Of a DNA stretch of 64,000 bases, positions 31,024 to 38,965 are shown piece after piece (within the stretch, counting starts at the first letter, position 1; every line of letters starts with the position of its first letter). Under the pieces are notes generated by a model, which saw only the letters and a program-made list of their open reading frames with translations, was not told the DNA's origin and did no database searches. Position numbers and translations under genes: made by a program. This DNA comes from Streptomyces sp. NK15101 (GTDB lineage Bacteria > Actinomycetota > Actinomycetes > Streptomycetales > Streptomycetaceae), in NCBI RefSeq assembly GCF_020400725.1, contig NZ_JAINVG010000025.1:1-64000 (forward strand), read 5' to 3'.

Positions 31024-32364
31024 ATGACCGGCACAGACGATGTCCTGCTTGTCCACGGCGGAACCCCGCTGGAGGGCGAGATCCGCGTCCGCGGCGCGAA
31101 GAACCTCGTGCCCAAGGCGATGGTCGCCGCCCTGCTCGGCAGCGGCCCCAGCCGCCTGCGCAACGTTCCCGACATCCGTGACGTCCGCGTGGTCCGCGGG
31201 CTGCTCCAGCTGCACGGAGTGACGGTCCGCCCGGGCGAGGAGCCCGGCGAGCTCGTCCTCGACCCGACGCACGTCGAGTCCGCGAACGTCGCCGACATCG
31301 ACGCCCACGCCGGCTCGTCGCGCATCCCGATCCTCTTCTGCGGCCCGCTGCTGCACCGCCTCGGCCACGCCTTCATCCCGGGCCTGGGCGGCTGCGACAT
31401 CGGCGGCCGGCCCATCGACTTCCACTTCGACGTGCTGCGCCAGTTCGGCGCCACCATCGAGAAGCGGGCGGACGGGCAGTACCTGGAGGCCCCGCAGCGT
31501 CTTCGCGGTTGCAAGATCCGCCTCCCGTACCCCTCGGTCGGCTCGACCGAGCAGGTGCTGCTCACGGCGGTCCTCGCGGAGGGCGTCACCGAACTGTCGA
31601 ACGCGGCCGTGGAGCCCGAGATCGAGGACCTGATCTGCGTCCTGCAGAAGATGGGCGCGATCATCTCGATGGACACCGACCGGACCATCCGGATCACCGG
31701 TGTCGACCGCCTCGACGGCTACACCCACCGGGCGCTCCCGGACCGCCTGGAGGCGGCCTCCTGGGCGTCGGCGGCCCTGGCGACCGAGGGCAACATCTAC
31801 GTGCGCGGCGCCCAGCAGCGCTCGATGATGACCTTCCTCAACACGTACCGGAAGGTCGGCGGCGCCTTCGAGATCGACGACGAGGGCATCCGCTTCTGGC
31901 ACCCGGGCGGCTCGCTCAACGCGATCCACCTGGAGACGGACGTGCACCCCGGCTTCCAGACGGACTGGCAGCAGCCGCTGGTCGTGGCCCTGACGCAGGC
32001 CTCCGGCCTCTCCATCGTCCACGAGACGGTGTACGAGTCCCGGCTCGGCTTCACCTCCGCGCTGAACCAGATGGGCGCGCACATCCAGCTGTACCGCGAG
32101 TGCCTGGGCGGTTCCGACTGCCGCTTCGGCCAGCGGAACTTCCTGCACTCCGCGGTCGTGTCCGGCCCGACGAAGCTCCAGGGCGCCGACCTGGTCATCC
32201 CCGACCTGCGCGGCGGCTTCTCGTACCTGATCGCCGCGCTGGCGGCCCAGGGCACCTCCCGGGTCCACGGCATCGACCTGATCAACCGCGGCTACGAGAA
32301 CTTCATGGAGAAGCTCGTCGAGCTGGGCGCGAAGGTCGAGCTCCCGGGCAGCGCGCTGGTCTGA
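31024..32364 (+). CDS. murA: UDP-N-acetylglucosamine 1-carboxyvinyltransferase
   Basis: A 446-residue EPSP synthase-family enzyme that transfers enolpyruvate from PEP to UDP-GlcNAc, the first committed step of peptidoglycan synthesis. The N-terminal GAKNLVPKAMVAALL holds the catalytic Lys/Asn. Cys124 in LGGCDIGGRP is the active-site cysteine that fosfomycin would alkylate. The C-terminal PDLRGGFSYLIAALAAQG is the usual MurA signature. The ATG at 31024 gives MTGTDD; an ATG 60 bp upstream is also in frame but lacks family similarity. TACCCT (30973-30978) is a possible -10 box. It converges on hup through a shared terminator. Confidence 0.95.
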   Translation: MTGTDDVLLVHGGTPLEGEIRVRGAKNLVPKAMVAALLGSGPSRLRNVPDIRDVRVVRGLLQLHGVTVRPGEEPGELVLDPTHVESANVADIDAHAGSSRIPILFCGPLLHRLGHAFIPGLGGCDIGGRPIDFHFDVLRQFGATIEKRADGQYLEAPQRLRGCKIRLPYPSVGSTEQVLLTAVLAEGVTELSNAAVEPEIEDLICVLQKMGAIISMDTDRTIRITGVDRLDGYTHRALPDRLEAASWASAALATEGNIYVRGAQQRSMMTFLNTYRKVGGAFEIDDEGIRFWHPGGSLNAIHLETDVHPGFQTDWQQPLVVALTQASGLSIVHETVYESRLGFTSALNQMGAHIQLYRECLGGSDCRFGQRNFLHSAVVSGPTKLQGADLVIPDLRGGFSYLIAALAAQGTSRVHGIDLINRGYENFMEKLVELGAKVELPGSALV

Positions 32365-32426
32365 TCGCCCCACGGGGCCCCGGCGCGGGGCCCCGTAAGG
32401 CGCCACGGGCCCGTACACGCACGAAC

Positions 32427-32465
32427 GAAAGGGCGGCCACCCCCTGACAGGGTGGCCGCCCTTTC
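32427..32465. terminator. Bidirectional terminator between murA and hup
   Basis: A perfect 16-bp stem with A tract at one end and T tract at the other: GAAAGGGCGGCCACCC (32427-32442), loop CCTGACA, complement 32450-32465. It serves both convergent genes. Confidence 0.92.
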
Positions 32466-32482
32466 TGCGCCTACAGGCCGCC

Positions 32483-32764
32483 TTACTTGCCCTTGGCGGC
32501 TTCCTTGAGCTTCGAGCCCGCGGAGACCTTCACGCTGTAGCCGGCCGGGATGTCGATCGGGTCGCCGGTCTGCGGGTTACGAGCGGTGCGAGCGGCACGG
32601 TGGGTGCGCTCGAAGGTCAGGAAGCCGGGGATGGTGACCTTCTCGTCACCCTTGGCGACGACCTCACCGACGGTCTCGGCGAGAGCGGCCAGCACGGCGT
32701 CGGCGTCCTTGCGGGTCACCTCGGCGCGGTCGGCCAGGGCGGCCACCAGCTCACTGCGGTTCAT
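32483..32764 (-). CDS. hup: Nucleoid protein HU
   Basis: A 93-residue HU/IHF-family protein: MNRSELVAALADRA, KDADAVLAALAETV and the DNA-binding arm TFERTHRAARTARNPQTG with the intercalating Pro in NPQTG. It lacks the lysine-rich tail of the second Streptomyces HU (HupS), so it is the short HupA type. GGGAG lies 8 nt before the ATG. A hairpin CGCGGC-TTCC-GCCGCG occurs in the 5' leader near 32805-32820. Convergent with murA. Confidence 0.96.
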   Translation of the reverse strand: MNRSELVAALADRAEVTRKDADAVLAALAETVGEVVAKGDEKVTIPGFLTFERTHRAARTARNPQTGDPIDIPAGYSVKVSAGSKLKEAAKGK

Positions 32765-33076
32765 GTTGTTACTCCCGTGTTCTTCTTGCCTGTGAGGCGT
32801 GCCACGCGGCGGAAGCCGCGCGATTGGGTACAGCGAAGCCGATGCTGCCAGGGCCCTCGGACAGTCCCCGGACCCGGGTCAAATGACAGACCCTCGCGCC
32901 CAAACACGCATCCTGCCCCCACCAGCGGCGGGAACGCCAATCCGGCACCCCCTCGGGTCACACGAAAAGCGCCGGAGCCCCGTGGTGGTGACGTTGTGTC
33001 GACACCACGAAAACCGCGCGGAGCCGAAAAGCCACCCTAAAGGCGGGTTTACGGCTCCGCGAATCGCGACGCGCCG
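32765..33076. other. Intergenic region between hup and the malic enzyme gene
   Basis: 312 bases with no gene. It contains the hup leader with the small hairpin at 32805-32820 and, at the other end, the terminator of the malic enzyme gene. A TTGACC hexamer on the minus strand near 32878 could be a -35 box, but I do not see a matching -10. Confidence 0.5.
33017..33061 (-). terminator. Terminator-like hairpin after the malic enzyme gene
   Basis: CGCGGAGCCG (33017-33026) and CGGCTCCGCG (33052-33061) form a 10-bp stem with a 25-nt apical part that can pair further (GCC/GGC). It begins 16 nt past the malic enzyme stop. Confidence 0.65.
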
Positions 33077-34507
33077 TCAGTGCCCGCCCGGCGCCGTGCC
33101 CGCGCCCGCGGTCTTCGCCGCGTTCCGGACCGCGCCGGCGACCGCGCCCGCGACCTTGTCGTTGAAGACCGACGGGATGATGTAGTTCGGGTTCAGCTCG
33201 TCCTCGGTGACCACGTCGGCGAGGGCGGAGGCCGCCGCCAGCATCATCTCCGTGTTGACCGTACGGGACTGGGCGTCCAGCAGGCCGCGGAAGACACCCG
33301 GGAAGACCAGCACGTTGTTGATCTGGTTCGGGAAGTCCGAGCGGCCGGTGGCGACGACGGCGGCCGTCTGCCGGGCGGCGGCCGGGTCGACCTCCGGGTC
33401 GGGGTTCGCGAGCGCGAACACGATGGCGCCCTCCGCCATGGCGGCGACGTCCTCCGCGCCGAGCAGGTTCGGGGCCGAGACGCCGATGAAGACGTCCGCG
33501 CCGACGACGGCCTGCTTGAGGGTGCCGGTGACGCCCTCGGGGTTGGTGTTGTCGGCGATCCAGCGCAGCGGCGAGTCGGCCGGGGCGTCCACGAGGTCCT
33601 CGCGGCCCGCGTGCACGACGCCGTGGATGTCGGCGACGACGGCGTGCTTCACACCCGCCGCGATCAGCAGCTTGAGGATGGCCGTGCCGGCCGCGCCGGC
33701 GCCGGACATGACGACCCGGACGTCGCCGATGCCCTTGCCGACCACGCGCAGCGCGTTGGTGAGGGCGGCCAGGACGACGATCGCGGTGCCGTGCTGGTCG
33801 TCGTGGAAGACGGGGATGTCCAGGGCCTCGCGCAGCCGGGCCTCGATCTCGAAGCAGCGGGGCGCGGAGATGTCCTCCAGGTTGATGCCCGCGAAGCCGG
33901 GGGCGATCGCCTTGACGATCGCGACGATCTCGTCGGTGTCCTGGGTGTCGAGGCAGATCGGCCAGGCGTCGATGCCGGCGAAGCGCTTGAAGAGGGCGGC
34001 CTTGCCCTCCATGACGGGCAGCGAGGCCATCGGACCGATGTTGCCGAGGCCGAGGACGGCGGAGCCGTCGGTGACGACCGCGACGGAGTTGCGCTTGATG
34101 GTGAGGCGGCGCGCGTCCTCGGGGTTCTCGGCGATCGCCATGCACACGCGGGCGACGCCCGGGGTGTAGATCATGGAGAGGTCGTCACGGTTGCGGATGG
34201 GGTGCTTCGACGCCATCTCGATCTTGCCGCCGAGGTGCATCAGGAACGTACGGTCCGAGACCTTGCCGAGGACGACGCCCTCGATGGTGCGCAGCTGCTC
34301 GACGATCTCGTCGGCGTGCGCGGTGGAGGTCGCGGCGATGGTGACGTCGATGCGGAGCTTCTCGTGGCCGGAGGCGGTCACGTCGAGGCCGGTGACGGAT
34401 CCGCCGTGGGACTCCACCGCCGTGGTGAGCTGGGAGACCGCGGTTCCGCTGGCGGGAACCTCCAGCCGGACCGTCATCGAGTACGAGACGCTGGGCGCCG
34501 TTGCCAT
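33077..34507 (-). CDS. NAD-dependent malic enzyme with ACT domain
   Basis: A 476-residue enzyme that decarboxylates malate to pyruvate. Residues 8-85 form an ACT-like regulatory domain (SMTVRLEVPASG, KLRIDVTIAAT). The malic domain carries IYTPGVARVC (about 113) and FHDDQHGTA (about 226). The Rossmann fold has MSGAGAAGTA (about 258). The S. coelicolor orthologue (SCO2951 from memory) was shown to be NAD-specific. The ATG at 34505-34507 is used. The 410-bp upstream region holds a candidate structured RNA that ends in a terminator, which suggests attenuation or an independent small RNA. Confidence 0.92.
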   Translation of the reverse strand: MATAPSVSYSMTVRLEVPASGTAVSQLTTAVESHGGSVTGLDVTASGHEKLRIDVTIAATSTAHADEIVEQLRTIEGVVLGKVSDRTFLMHLGGKIEMASKHPIRNRDDLSMIYTPGVARVCMAIAENPEDARRLTIKRNSVAVVTDGSAVLGLGNIGPMASLPVMEGKAALFKRFAGIDAWPICLDTQDTDEIVAIVKAIAPGFAGINLEDISAPRCFEIEARLREALDIPVFHDDQHGTAIVVLAALTNALRVVGKGIGDVRVVMSGAGAAGTAILKLLIAAGVKHAVVADIHGVVHAGREDLVDAPADSPLRWIADNTNPEGVTGTLKQAVVGADVFIGVSAPNLLGAEDVAAMAEGAIVFALANPDPEVDPAAARQTAAVVATGRSDFPNQINNVLVFPGVFRGLLDAQSRTVNTEMMLAAASALADVVTEDELNPNYIIPSVFNDKVAGAVAGAVRNAAKTAGAGTAPGGH

Positions 34508-34671
34508 GGCCGAGTTCCTCTGCTTTCCCTGAGCTTCGTTGCTACGCCGCCACGGCTGGTTGCCCGGCGGCGCCCTCCGATGGTCGCACCTACCTGCCGG
34601 TAGCAGGTAATACGGTCATTTTGTTTTCGGAAAGTAGTTTCCACCATACGAGAAGTGCCGGGGAAACAGAA
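34508..34671. other. Leader region of the malic enzyme gene
   Basis: 164 non-coding bases between the terminator hairpin and the malic enzyme start. It is locally AT-rich around 34600-34660 (TTTTGTTTTCGG, AGTAGTTTCC), unusual for this genome. On the minus strand this could hold a separate malic enzyme promoter. Nothing more specific is seen. Confidence 0.4.
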
Positions 34672-34704
34672 GAGGCCCTCGTCACCGGAGGTGACAGGGG
34701 CCTC
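34672..34704 (-). terminator. Terminator hairpin ahead of the malic enzyme gene
   Basis: GAGGCCCTCGTCACC (34672-34686) pairs with 34690-34704 at 14 of 15 positions, with loop GGA. On the minus strand it is followed by TTCTGTTTCC, which is U-rich for this genome, so termination is predicted for leftward transcripts. Confidence 0.75.
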
Positions 34705-34815
34705 AACTTTGTACGTACGTCTAAGTGGCACCGACCCGCCATGCTCGCCTCGCGGCAAGTGGTCCCTCTGAGGGACGAAGGTTGGGCCCGGGGGCTTGGA
34801 TCGAGCCGGTGCCAC
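34672..34815 (-). ncRNA. Candidate structured RNA (leader or small RNA) between helD and malic enzyme
   Basis: On the minus strand GTGGCACCG (34815-34807) and CGGTGCCAC (34733-34725) form a 9-bp closing stem around 73 nt that contain two smaller hairpins: GGCT-CGATCCA-AGCC and GTCCCTCAGAGGGAC. A -10 box TAGCCT (34825-34820) places the 5' end at the first bases of the closing stem. The strong hairpin at 34704-34672 would end the transcript at about 144 nt. It could be a free small RNA or a riboswitch-like attenuator for the malic enzyme. I do not recognise a known Rfam class. Confidence 0.5.
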
Positions 34816-34917
34816 GACAAGGCTAACAAACCGCCCTGCTCGGTGATTCCAGCGCCGCAGGTTGACCTGAAATCAGCCCCGGGCGGCGGAGCGGACCCGG
34901 CCCGCCGCCCTGGCCGC

Positions 34918-37197
34918 TCAGTCCCGCAGCAGGTCCGGGACCCCCGCCTCGTCCGGCATGTCCCGGTCGCCCGAGAGCACCGTCAGGGCCTGCGTGGACC
35001 GGGTCAGCGCCACGTAGAGCACCCGCAGGCCGGCCGGGGACTCGTCCGCGATCTCCGCGGGCGAGACGACCACCGTCGCGTCGTACTCCAGGCCCTTCGC
35101 CTCCAGGGAACCGAGCGCCACCACGCGGTCACCGAGCTCCGCGAGCCAGCCGGCGGCCTCCGAGCGCCGGTTCATGGCGACGACGACACCCACCGTTCCG
35201 TCCACCTCGCCGAGCAGCCGCTCGGCCTCCAAACGCACGGTTTCGGCCAGATCCGCCCCCTCGCGGAGGGCGACGAAACGGGGCTCGACGCCCGTCGAGC
35301 GGACCGCCCGCGGCGACTCCTTGCCCGGCATGGCCAGCGCGAGGATCTTCGCGGCCAGCTCGGCGATCTCCGCCGGGTTCCGGTAGTTCACGGTGAGCTC
35401 GAAACGGCGCCGCGGCCGCGAGCCGAGCGCCTCGTCCCGGGCCTCCGCCGCCTCGTCCGGGTCCGACCAGGAGGACTGCGCCGGGTCGCCGACGACCGTC
35501 CAGGTGGCGTGCCGGCCGCGCCGCCCCACCATCCGCCACTGCATGGGCGTCAGGTCCTGCGCCTCGTCGACGATCACGTGCGCGTACTCGGTGCGCTCCG
35601 CCGCGAGCCGCTCGGCCCGCTCCCGCTGGGTCTCCTCCCGTACGGGCATCAGCTCCTCAAGGCCCGTGAGCTGGTCCAGCGGGTCGTACTCCCGCTTCTT
35701 GCGGGGCCTGGCCGGGGCGCCGAGCAGCGTGTTCAGCTCGTCGAGGAGGGCGACGTCGTGCACGGACAGCTCCCGACGGCGCAGCGAACGCGCGAGCCGC
35801 CGCACCTCGCCCGGGTTGAGGATCCGGCGGGCCCAGCGGCCGAGCCGCCGCTCGTCGGCCATGGCGTCGAGGACCTGCCGGGGGGTGAGCTCGGGCCACC
35901 AGGCGTCGAGGAAGCCGAGGAACGAATCCTCGGTCGACACGTCCTCGTCGAAGGAGGAGCGCAGCTCGGCGGCGAGCTCGGGGTCGCTGTGCCGGCCGGC
36001 GGCGCCGGACTTGGCGTACAGCGCGTCGAGGAGGAGCCGGCGGGCACGCGGCCGGAGCAGGTTGACGGGGGCGGTGCCGCCGAGGACGTTGTGCCGGATG
36101 CGGCGCAGCTCGTCGGCCTCCAGCTCAAGCCGCCGTCCGAAGGCGACGACCCGGAGCAGCTGCGGGGCCTCGGGGCTCTCCAGAGCACCCCGGGCGGCCT
36201 TCCGCAGCACGTGCACCATGCGGGAGGAGCCCTTGACGCGGGCGACGGCCGGCTCGTCGTACGCGGTGGCCTCGGCGCCGTCGACCAGCGAACCGACGGC
36301 CCGGATCGCGACCTGGCCCTCCTCGCCGAGGGACGGCAGGACGCCCTCGGTGTACGAGACGAGGAGCGGGGTCGGGGAGACGATCAGGATGCCGCCCGCG
36401 TACCGCCGCCGGTCCTGGTAGAGCAGATAGGCGGCGCGGTGCAGCGCGACCGCCGTCTTCCCGGTGCCCGGCCCGCCCTCGACGTAGGTCACGGAGGCGG
36501 CGGGCGCCCGGATGACCAGGTCCTGCTCGGCCTGGATGCTGGACACGATGTCCCGCATGGTGTGGCTGCGGGCCTGGCCGAGGGCGGCCATCAGGGCGCC
36601 GTCGCCGATCACGGGCAGCTCGCGCCCGTCGAGGGCGGCCCGCAGTTCGGGGCGCATGAGGTCGTCCTCGACGCCGAGGACCCGGCGGCCCTTGGAGCGG
36701 ATGACGCGGCGGCGCACGACCCGGCCGGGGTCGACGGGGGTGGACCGGTAGAAGGGTGCGGCGGCGGGCGCCCGCCAGTCGATGACGAGCGGCGCGTAGT
36801 CCGAGTCGAGGACTCCGATCCGCCCGATGTGGAGGGTCTCGCCGATGTCGGCGGTGTTGTCGGGGCGCACGGCGTCCTCGGCGGGCTCGACGGAGGTGTA
36901 GGCGCCGTCGGGCCCCTTCTTCCCGTCCTTGCCGTACAGCAGGTCGATCCGGCCGAAGAGGAAGTCCTCGAACTCGTTGTTGAGCCGGTTGAGGTGGATA
37001 CCGGCCCGGAAGACCTGGGCGTCGCGCTCGGCGAGGGCGCCGGGCGTGCCGACCTGGCCCCGCTGGGCAGCGTCGTTCATCAGGAACTCCGCCTCGTGGA
37101 TCTTCTCCTCCAGACGGCGGTAGACCTGATCCAGATGTTCCTGCTCGACACCGATCTCACGGTCTCTGACCGTGTCCACGGCTTCCTGCGCGGCCAC
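34918..37197 (-). CDS. helD: HelD-type RNA polymerase recycling ATPase (UvrD-like)
   Basis: A 759-residue SF1-type protein. The N-terminal ~90 residues are a long coiled coil (EQEHLDQVYRRLEEKIHEAE, then NRLNNEFEDF) of the kind that enters the RNA polymerase secondary channel in HelD. Then come Walker A GGPGTGKTAV (about 240), an insertion region, Walker B VIVDEAQDLTPMQW (about 545), VVGDPAQS, and the late motif EAKGLEYDATVVV with ALTRS. Unlike UvrD, the N-terminal coil and the RIGVLDSDYAPLVIDWRAP segment fit class II HelD, known to remove RNA polymerase from stalled complexes. GTG start at 37195-37197 with AAGGGGG upstream and TACGCT as a likely -10. Confidence 0.9.
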   Translation of the reverse strand: MAAQEAVDTVRDREIGVEQEHLDQVYRRLEEKIHEAEFLMNDAAQRGQVGTPGALAERDAQVFRAGIHLNRLNNEFEDFLFGRIDLLYGKDGKKGPDGAYTSVEPAEDAVRPDNTADIGETLHIGRIGVLDSDYAPLVIDWRAPAAAPFYRSTPVDPGRVVRRRVIRSKGRRVLGVEDDLMRPELRAALDGRELPVIGDGALMAALGQARSHTMRDIVSSIQAEQDLVIRAPAASVTYVEGGPGTGKTAVALHRAAYLLYQDRRRYAGGILIVSPTPLLVSYTEGVLPSLGEEGQVAIRAVGSLVDGAEATAYDEPAVARVKGSSRMVHVLRKAARGALESPEAPQLLRVVAFGRRLELEADELRRIRHNVLGGTAPVNLLRPRARRLLLDALYAKSGAAGRHSDPELAAELRSSFDEDVSTEDSFLGFLDAWWPELTPRQVLDAMADERRLGRWARRILNPGEVRRLARSLRRRELSVHDVALLDELNTLLGAPARPRKKREYDPLDQLTGLEELMPVREETQRERAERLAAERTEYAHVIVDEAQDLTPMQWRMVGRRGRHATWTVVGDPAQSSWSDPDEAAEARDEALGSRPRRRFELTVNYRNPAEIAELAAKILALAMPGKESPRAVRSTGVEPRFVALREGADLAETVRLEAERLLGEVDGTVGVVVAMNRRSEAAGWLAELGDRVVALGSLEAKGLEYDATVVVSPAEIADESPAGLRVLYVALTRSTQALTVLSGDRDMPDEAGVPDLLRD

Positions 37198-37409
37198 CTA
37201 AGGCCCCCTTCTCACGTGCACTGGGCAGCCGTCGAGCGTACGCCACAGGGGGGCGCCGTGTCAGGCGCGGGGCGGTTCCACCGGGGCGGCAGCGCCCGCG
37301 CGCCACCCCGGCACGGGCCTCGCCCCGCTCCCACGCCCGCCCGTGTGGGCGCCGCGCCCGGCAGGGCGGTGCCCCCGCTCCCGCCGTGTGGGCTGCGCCC
37401 GCCTGGACG

Positions 37410-37462
37410 GTGCCCACCCGCCGTGTGGGCAATCGTCCCGCTGGGGCGGGACGGGTGGGCAC
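37410..37462. repeat. Palindromic repeat, copy B
   Basis: GTGCCCACCCG (37410-37420) pairs with CGGGTGGGCAC (37452-37462); inside, TCCCG-CTGGGG-CGGGA forms a second stem. The segment 37419-37448 matches the reverse complement of the right arm of copy A (381-411) almost base for base, including GTGTGGGCAATCGTCCCGCT. Confidence 0.7.
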
Positions 37463-37500
37463 ACGGGACGGCGCCCTTCAGCGGCGCCTCCGCGTTCCGC

Positions 37501-37549
37501 GCCTGGACCCGCACCCGAGCGGCGGTGCACACGTGGTGCGGGTCCAGGC
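37501..37549. repeat. 15-bp perfect inverted repeat
   Basis: GCCTGGACCCGCACC (37501-37515) and GGTGCGGGTCCAGGC (37535-37549) are perfect complements with a 19-nt loop. It lies between repeat copies B and C. Orientation-neutral; could act as a terminator. Confidence 0.65.
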
Positions 37550-37592
37550 CCATGAGCCTCGGGCGCCGGCAAGGGGCGCCGTTCCGTTGCGC

Positions 37593-37702
37593 CCACCCTC
37601 CCCCAAGCTCTCGGCTCCGCTCGAGCAGGGGGGACCCCCTTGCCCCAGCGGAACGCATGCCCACAACGGGGGTGGATGGGCACCGCCCCGCCGGAGCGGC
37701 TG
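37593..37702. repeat. Dispersed intergenic repeat, copy C
   Basis: The segment 37624-37702 matches the reverse complement of copy A (312-382) with one 4-nt indel and few substitutions, sharing GGACCCCCTTGCCCCAGCGG and the flanking GATGGGCACCGCCC. It is preceded by CCTCCCCCAAGCTCTCGGCT and CCGCTCGAGCAGGGGGG, a sequence I recognise as a common Streptomyces intergenic element. Confidence 0.7.
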
Positions 37703-37744
37703 CCCACAACGGGCGGAGGCGCGGGGCGGCGGAAGCGCGGGGTG

Positions 37745-38881
37745 CTACCCGTCGTACTTGTCCTCCGCGGAAGGGTCCAGCGCCAGCCGGTACCCCCGCT
37801 TCACCACCGTCTGGATCAGCTTCGGCGTGCCGAGGGCCGCGCGGAGTCGCGCCATCGCCGTCTCCACGGCGTGCTCGTCGCGCCCCGCCCCCGGCAGCGC
37901 CCGGAGGAGGTCGGCGCGGGAGACGACCCAGCCGGGCCGGCGGGCGAGGAGGCCGAGGAGGGCCATCCCGGCGGGCGGGACGGGCCGGAGGCCGCCGTCG
38001 ACCAGGACCGCGTGCCCGCGGATCTCCACCCGGTGCCCGGCGACCGGCAGGACCCGGGAGCGGGCGGGCAGCTCCGTGCAGAGGAGCTGGACGAGCGGCC
38101 CGAGCCGGAAGCGCTCCGGCTGGTGGGTGTCGATCCCCTCGGCCTGGAGCGGCAGAGCCGTGACGGGCCCGACGCAGACCGCGAGCACGTCGTGCCGGAG
38201 CGCGGCGAGGAGTTCGTCCCGTACGCCCCGCTCCGCCGCCCGGGAGAAGAGGGAGGCGGCGGCCGGCGCGCTGGTGAAGGTCACGGCGTCGAGGCCGCGG
38301 GCGAGGATCGCGTCGAGGAGCCGGTCGAGCGGCCCGAGGTCCTCGGGGGGCATCCAGCGGTAGACGGGGACCCCGACGACCTCGGCGCCGCCGGCCGTGA
38401 GCGCCTCGACGAAGCCGGGGAGCGGCTCTCCGTGGAGCTGGAGGGCGATGCGCCGGCCCGCGACGCCCTCCGCGAGGAGCCGGTCGAGGACCTCGGCCAT
38501 GGACTCGGAGGAGGGCGACCAGGACTCGGTGAGTCCGGCGGCCCGTACGGCCCCCTTGACCTTGGGCCCGCGGGCGAGGAGTTCGACGTCCCGCAGGACG
38601 GCGAGGAGCTCGCCCCCGTACCCCCAGCCCTCGGCGGCCTCGACCCAGCCCCGGAAGCCGATCGCCGTGGTGGCGACGACGACGTCGGGGGCGTGGCCGA
38701 TGAGCTCCTTGGTGGCGGCGAGGAGTTCCGTGTCGTCGGCGAGGGGCACGATCCGCAGTGCGGGGCCGTGGACGACGGCCGCACCGCGCCGGCGCAGCAG
38801 CGCGATGAGCTCGTCGGCGCGTCGTGCCGCGGTGACGCCGATCGTGAAGCCGGCGAGGGGGCCGTGTTCTTGCTCGTCCAT
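37745..38881 (-). CDS. nnaR: NnaR: HemD-like nitrate/nitrite assimilation regulator
   Basis: A 378-residue fusion. Residues 10-250 form a uroporphyrinogen-III synthase (HemD) fold (FTIGVTAARRADELIALLRRRG, TFTSAPAAASLF). Residues 275-370 form an OmpR-type winged helix (PAGMALLGLLARRPGWVVSR, VETAMARLRAALG, TVVKRGYRLAL). This architecture is that of NnaR, which works with GlnR to switch on nitrate/nitrite genes. The ATG at 38879-38881 is chosen because a GlnR-like box lies 47 bp upstream; an earlier in-frame ATG would place the box inside the gene. The neighbour narK fits the role. The DNA-binding domain shows it is not a plain heme enzyme. Confidence 0.9.
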   Translation of the reverse strand: MDEQEHGPLAGFTIGVTAARRADELIALLRRRGAAVVHGPALRIVPLADDTELLAATKELIGHAPDVVVATTAIGFRGWVEAAEGWGYGGELLAVLRDVELLARGPKVKGAVRAAGLTESWSPSSESMAEVLDRLLAEGVAGRRIALQLHGEPLPGFVEALTAGGAEVVGVPVYRWMPPEDLGPLDRLLDAILARGLDAVTFTSAPAAASLFSRAAERGVRDELLAALRHDVLAVCVGPVTALPLQAEGIDTHQPERFRLGPLVQLLCTELPARSRVLPVAGHRVEIRGHAVLVDGGLRPVPPAGMALLGLLARRPGWVVSRADLLRALPGAGRDEHAVETAMARLRAALGTPKLIQTVVKRGYRLALDPSAEDKYDG

Positions 38882-38927
38882 GGGGCCTGAGCCTGACGGG
38901 GGCGCGTGTCGGTCTGGGTTCGCCCGT

Positions 38928-38943
38928 ATTTCCTGGTCGTTAC
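38928..38943 (-). promoter_or_regulatory. GlnR box upstream of nnaR
   Basis: On the minus strand GTAAC-GACCAG-GAAAT matches the GlnR consensus gTnAC-n6-GaAAc at every conserved position except the last base. It lies 47 bp before the nnaR start. GlnR control of nnaR is known in S. coelicolor. Confidence 0.75.
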
Positions 38944-38965
38944 GGTACGCGCCGGGCATCGGGGG

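Larger units (their letters stand above)
37198..37744. other. Gene-free repeat patch between nnaR and helD
   Basis: 547 bases without a gene. It consists of successive palindromes and dispersed repeats listed separately (37410-37462, 37501-37549, 37593-37702), together with the helD promoter near its right-hand gene-proximal end (TACGCT on the minus strand around 37230). Several frames are open here but only because of extreme GC content. Confidence 0.6.

Noticed and set aside
34672..34815. 6C RNA, T-box or ydaO-type riboswitch
   Set aside because: No pair of C-rich loops, no T-box sequence and no recognisable ydaO core; the element is left unclassified.
34918..37260. HelR-type rifamycin-protection gene with a rifamycin-associated element
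   Set aside because: The protein is HelD-like, but I find no rifamycin-associated inverted repeat upstream, and the gene neighbourhood is that of the general housekeeping helD.
34501..38163. A 1220-codon plus-strand open frame over helD and the repeat patch
   Set aside because: Antisense shadow of helD that crosses an obviously non-coding repeat region.
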